From contig OY720642.1 in the NCBI GenBank assembly GCA_963169105.1, positions 19,710,965 through 19,774,964 on the forward strand: a stretch of DNA of 64,000 nt. The letters are read 5' to 3'. This stretch comes from Ceriagrion tenellum (taxonomy: Eukaryota > Arthropoda > Insecta > Odonata > Coenagrionidae). The translations under genes and the position numbers were made by a program. Below the pieces are notes generated by a model. It saw nothing but the letters and a program-made list of their open reading frames with translations, had not been told where the DNA came from and searched no databases. Positions 61,901-64,000 of this stretch are shown in pieces (the stretch's first letter is position 1; each line of letters starts with the position of its first letter).

Positions 61901-62621
61901 TGACTTGGTCACCCTGATTTACTCATTATCATTGTATGACTCAAATTTTGGAGGCAATTAAAGTGACTGCAAGGAAATTTATTGAAAAAATGATCTAATG
62001 CGTAGTCCTTTGTAGAGTTCTGAAAATTATGGGTGGTGATGTTAATTTAATTAATCATGATATGGAGCGGGGCGGAAAGGGGTTATTTGGTTTAATAACC
62101 TCCCAATGAATATAATTTCTCTGAGAACTTGATATGTATCATGTCTCCATCTTTAGCATATGGTTAGTCAATTTAATTTCACCTGGATTGTATCTTTCGT
62201 CTATGATCAATATTTGATGTTACCTGGGGTAATAAGAAGACGAGATTGTGATGTCCAAGAAAAAAACACTTGTCTCTGTGAGTGACATACCAATTTGAGA
62301 AACTGCTACCAGCATTGAGAAAGTCTTATCTCCACTACTTGAAGATAGGAGATATTTAGAATTACTTCCCATAAGTTTAAGTTCTCGCAAACAGCTAAGC
62401 CTCATTTTCTTTTAGAACGCAGTGGTATATTATGCTTGGAACCAAGATATATATACTTTTTTCGTTGGACTTCGTTTACACATTCAATGAAGCTTTACAA
62501 GGGTTTATTATTCGCATTATTAAAATATCCTTTATAGTTGGATTTAACGAAGAACAATAGTTATCACAAGTGGGAGAATTGATGAGGATTTCATCTAAAA
62601 AAGAACAAAAGGATTGCAGGT
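58941..62621. other. Unassigned AT-rich DNA between the two cuticular genes
   Basis: No gene recognised. A small palindrome, TGATCACT-G-AGTGATCA, lies at 60,654-60,670 with TTGAGG/CCTCAA flanking further out. Confidence 0.45.
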
Positions 62622-62975
62622 ATGGAGATTTTTTTATTGAACCCACTCCGAGGTATACATGTCGTGCAAGGTGACCAAGACTCCAGAGGCTGCTCGCGCT
62701 CTCCCGCTGAAGACAGAACGGAAGGACGACGAGAGCAGCCTTGGACTTCGAGGTGCAGACACCTCGGGTTCCAGCGCCCGTCTCCTCCGCACTCTGCGCG
62801 CTATCTATCGGTGTGCGCGCCAATGTCAGTGGCACGGTCGGCTGTTCTATTCCCGCGAGGTATCCCGCTCGCACGTCTCCCACGCTGAAGGGGGCTAATT
62901 TTTTTAGAAATTACATTCTTTAGGGGGTAGGTTGGGATGGGGAGGGAGTGTTTAGTTTCAGGTATTTAAGTTAAT
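62622..62975 (-). other. 3' UTR of cuticular-protein gene 2, with poly(A) signal
   Basis: The poly(A) signal AATAAA is on the minus strand at 62,638-62,633. It carries the same 103-bp block as gene 1 (62,736-62,838) with the same CGAGGTG/CACCTCG stem-loop (62,749-62,766). The sequence on either side of the block is recognisably homologous but diverged, with indels. Confidence 0.7.
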
Positions 62976-63320
62976 TTAGGCGACGACGACAGAGTGGTGG
63001 TAGGGAGCGTAGCCTCCATAGGCATAGGGGTGGGCGAAGTGGTGGGAGGCGTAGAGGGTGGGGGCGGCAACGTGAGCGGTCACGCCGGTGACGACGGGGG
63101 CGTGGGCCCTGTAGGAGACGGCGACGGGGGTGGCGACGTGCTGGATGACGGGAGAGACGGCAGCGTAAGAGTGGCCCTCGACGCTGGAGTAGGCGAAGTT
63201 GCCTCCAAGACGCTCAGACTTGATGACGGCGCTGTCGAGGCTGGGGGTCCTCACCAGGGTAGTGTGGGGGATGAGCCCAGCGCTGGCGACTCCGACGATG
63301 GCGAGGAGGGCGAGGAAAGC
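62976..63320 (-). CDS. Cuticular protein (His/Ala/Val-rich), paralogue 2, exon 2 only
   Basis: Second copy of the structural cuticle protein at 55.7 kb. Exon 2 begins at 63,320 after the acceptor CTTAG, in the same phase and with the same AFLALLAIVGVASAGLIPHT signal-peptide remainder. It ends at TAA (62,978-62,976), giving 114 residues here. Adding the two residues of exon 1 would make about 116. The mature N-terminal part (RTPSLDSAVIKSERLGGNFA) is identical to paralogue 1. Differences cluster at the C-terminus, where HPYAYGGYAPYHHSVVVA replaces HPYAYSPLHHHGFVVA. No ATGAAG|GT is found between 63,321 and 64,000, so exon 1 lies past the window edge; intron 1 is at least 680 bp and holds a 72-bp tandem repeat. 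The pair is a local tandem duplication, same strand. Confidence 0.87.
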   Translation of the reverse strand, partial: AFLALLAIVGVASAGLIPHTTLVRTPSLDSAVIKSERLGGNFAYSSVEGHSYAAVSPVIQHVATPVAVSYRAHAPVVTGVTAHVAAPTLYASHHFAHPYAYGGYAPYHHSVVVA

Positions 63321-63380
63321 CTAAGGAAAAAGAAGGTGAACGTCGATTAGAATGAAATCTACTTGTCGGCACCGGGAAGA

Positions 63381-63592
63381 ATATCAAATTTTAAGGATGA
63401 AAGAGTTAGTTTAAATGACAATTCAAACTCGACCATTACTAAATCCATTAAAATATCCAAATTTAAGGAAGAAAGAGTTAGTTTAAATGACAATTCAAAC
63501 TCTACCATTACTAAATCCATTAAAATATCCAAATTTAAGGAAGAAAGAGTTAGTTTAAATGACAGTTCAAACTCTACCATCACCGCTCTACG
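63381..63592. repeat. 72-bp tandem repeat, about 2.8 copies, in intron 1 of gene 2
   Basis: Units start at 63,393, 63,465 and 63,537, plus a partial 12-bp lead-in. The unit begins AAGGAAGAAAGAGTTAG and ends ATATCCAAATTT. Units 1 and 2 differ at only a couple of bases. Because 72 is a multiple of 3 and the unit lacks stops, frames stay open on both strands. The sequence sits in an intron and is not coding. Confidence 0.93.
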
Positions 63593-64000
63593 AATATAAT
63601 TTCATTTTCCAGCTGACTTCAAGGTATCTTTCGATTACCTAAACATATCCGGAAAATAAGTTACTATAATTTGATAAGTTATGCCATACGGTTTAAAAAA
63701 AAGTTTTATACAGTTTTTCGTCTAGCATTAATGTGCTTTAAATAACAAAATCCCAGATTTGTTCAAGAATTTACAGGTCGTGATAGGAGATGTGTGAAGT
63801 TATATTATTTTGCCGAGTGAAACGATTGTAGACGCAGATCACTTGAAGAATTAATAGCAATTAGAGAACATTATGACGACTGTGCGTTGAAATTGCGTCA
63901 CTTTTACTTAAATTTATCATTTATCAAATTTTTCGGATGTAATACAATATGATTACCGAGGAAAATAATAGTTTTCATGATTAGATGTACATATGCAATG
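63593..64000. other. Intron 1 remainder of cuticular gene 2
   Basis: AT-rich, no exon with ATGAAG|GT seen on the minus strand, nothing else recognised. Confidence 0.5.

Noticed and set aside
62994..63350. 118-codon Gly/Val-rich plus-strand frame
   Set aside because: Antisense shadow of the GC-rich cuticular exon 2; the paralogue does not keep it open to the same extent.
63359..63599. Repeat-containing open frames on both strands
   Set aside because: They come from a stop-free 72-bp tandem unit lying in an intron of the cuticular gene; no start context or splice support.

Overview
The window looks like AT-rich, gene-poor nuclear DNA from an arthropod, most likely an insect. Three things point there: two paralogous cuticular-protein genes with the insect layout (tiny first exon ending inside the signal peptide), tRNA-derived SINEs, and a mixed set of decayed transposons (mariner, Tc1, hAT-type MITEs, CR1/L2-like and RTE-like LINEs). 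I cannot name the species. There is no sign of a bacterial, organellar or viral genome.

Layout. Positions 1-12,150 hold mostly unassigned AT-rich DNA, a degraded minus-strand non-LTR retrotransposon (8.4-9.6 kb), a tRNA-derived SINE (11.5-11.85 kb) and a CR1-like 3' end (12.1 kb). From 12.15 to 20.3 kb I recognise nothing. Positions 20.3-26 kb hold a 30-bp-arm palindrome, a Tc1 transposase fragment, a hAT-type MITE with an 8-bp target duplication, a LINE inserted with a twin-priming inversion and a 9-bp target duplication, and a foldback repeat. A GC-rich island (28.4-30.1 kb) with G-quadruplex motifs and a consensus splice donor on the minus strand is the best candidate for an unidentified promoter/first exon. 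It is followed by an internally deleted mariner (30.27-31.22 kb) and a second hAT-type MITE (32.45-32.88 kb). Positions 34-51.7 kb are a repeat graveyard: an unclassified family seen three times in the window, an inverted repeat pair around 43.8/46.2 kb, an (AT)46 microsatellite and several CR1/L2-like and RTE-like LINE remnants.

The only confident protein-coding genes are at the right end. Two minus-strand cuticular-protein paralogues lie about 7 kb apart (55.66-56.93 kb, complete; 62.98-63.32 kb, first exon beyond the window). They encode small secreted proteins rich in His, Ala, Val, Tyr and Pro. Their 3' UTRs share a 103-bp block that is completely identical and contains a 7-bp stem-loop.

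The most interesting non-genic signal is a recurrent short motif, CCTGATGATG or a variant, then a hairpin, then CGAAAC. It occurs at about six loci (3.5, 10.1, 25.6, 28.1, 41.1 and 54.6 kb, with a decayed form at 46.4 kb). It resembles the conserved core of hammerhead self-cleaving ribozymes, which are known in Penelope-like elements and retrozymes. Most copies have weak stems, so this remains a hypothesis that a covariance-model search would settle.
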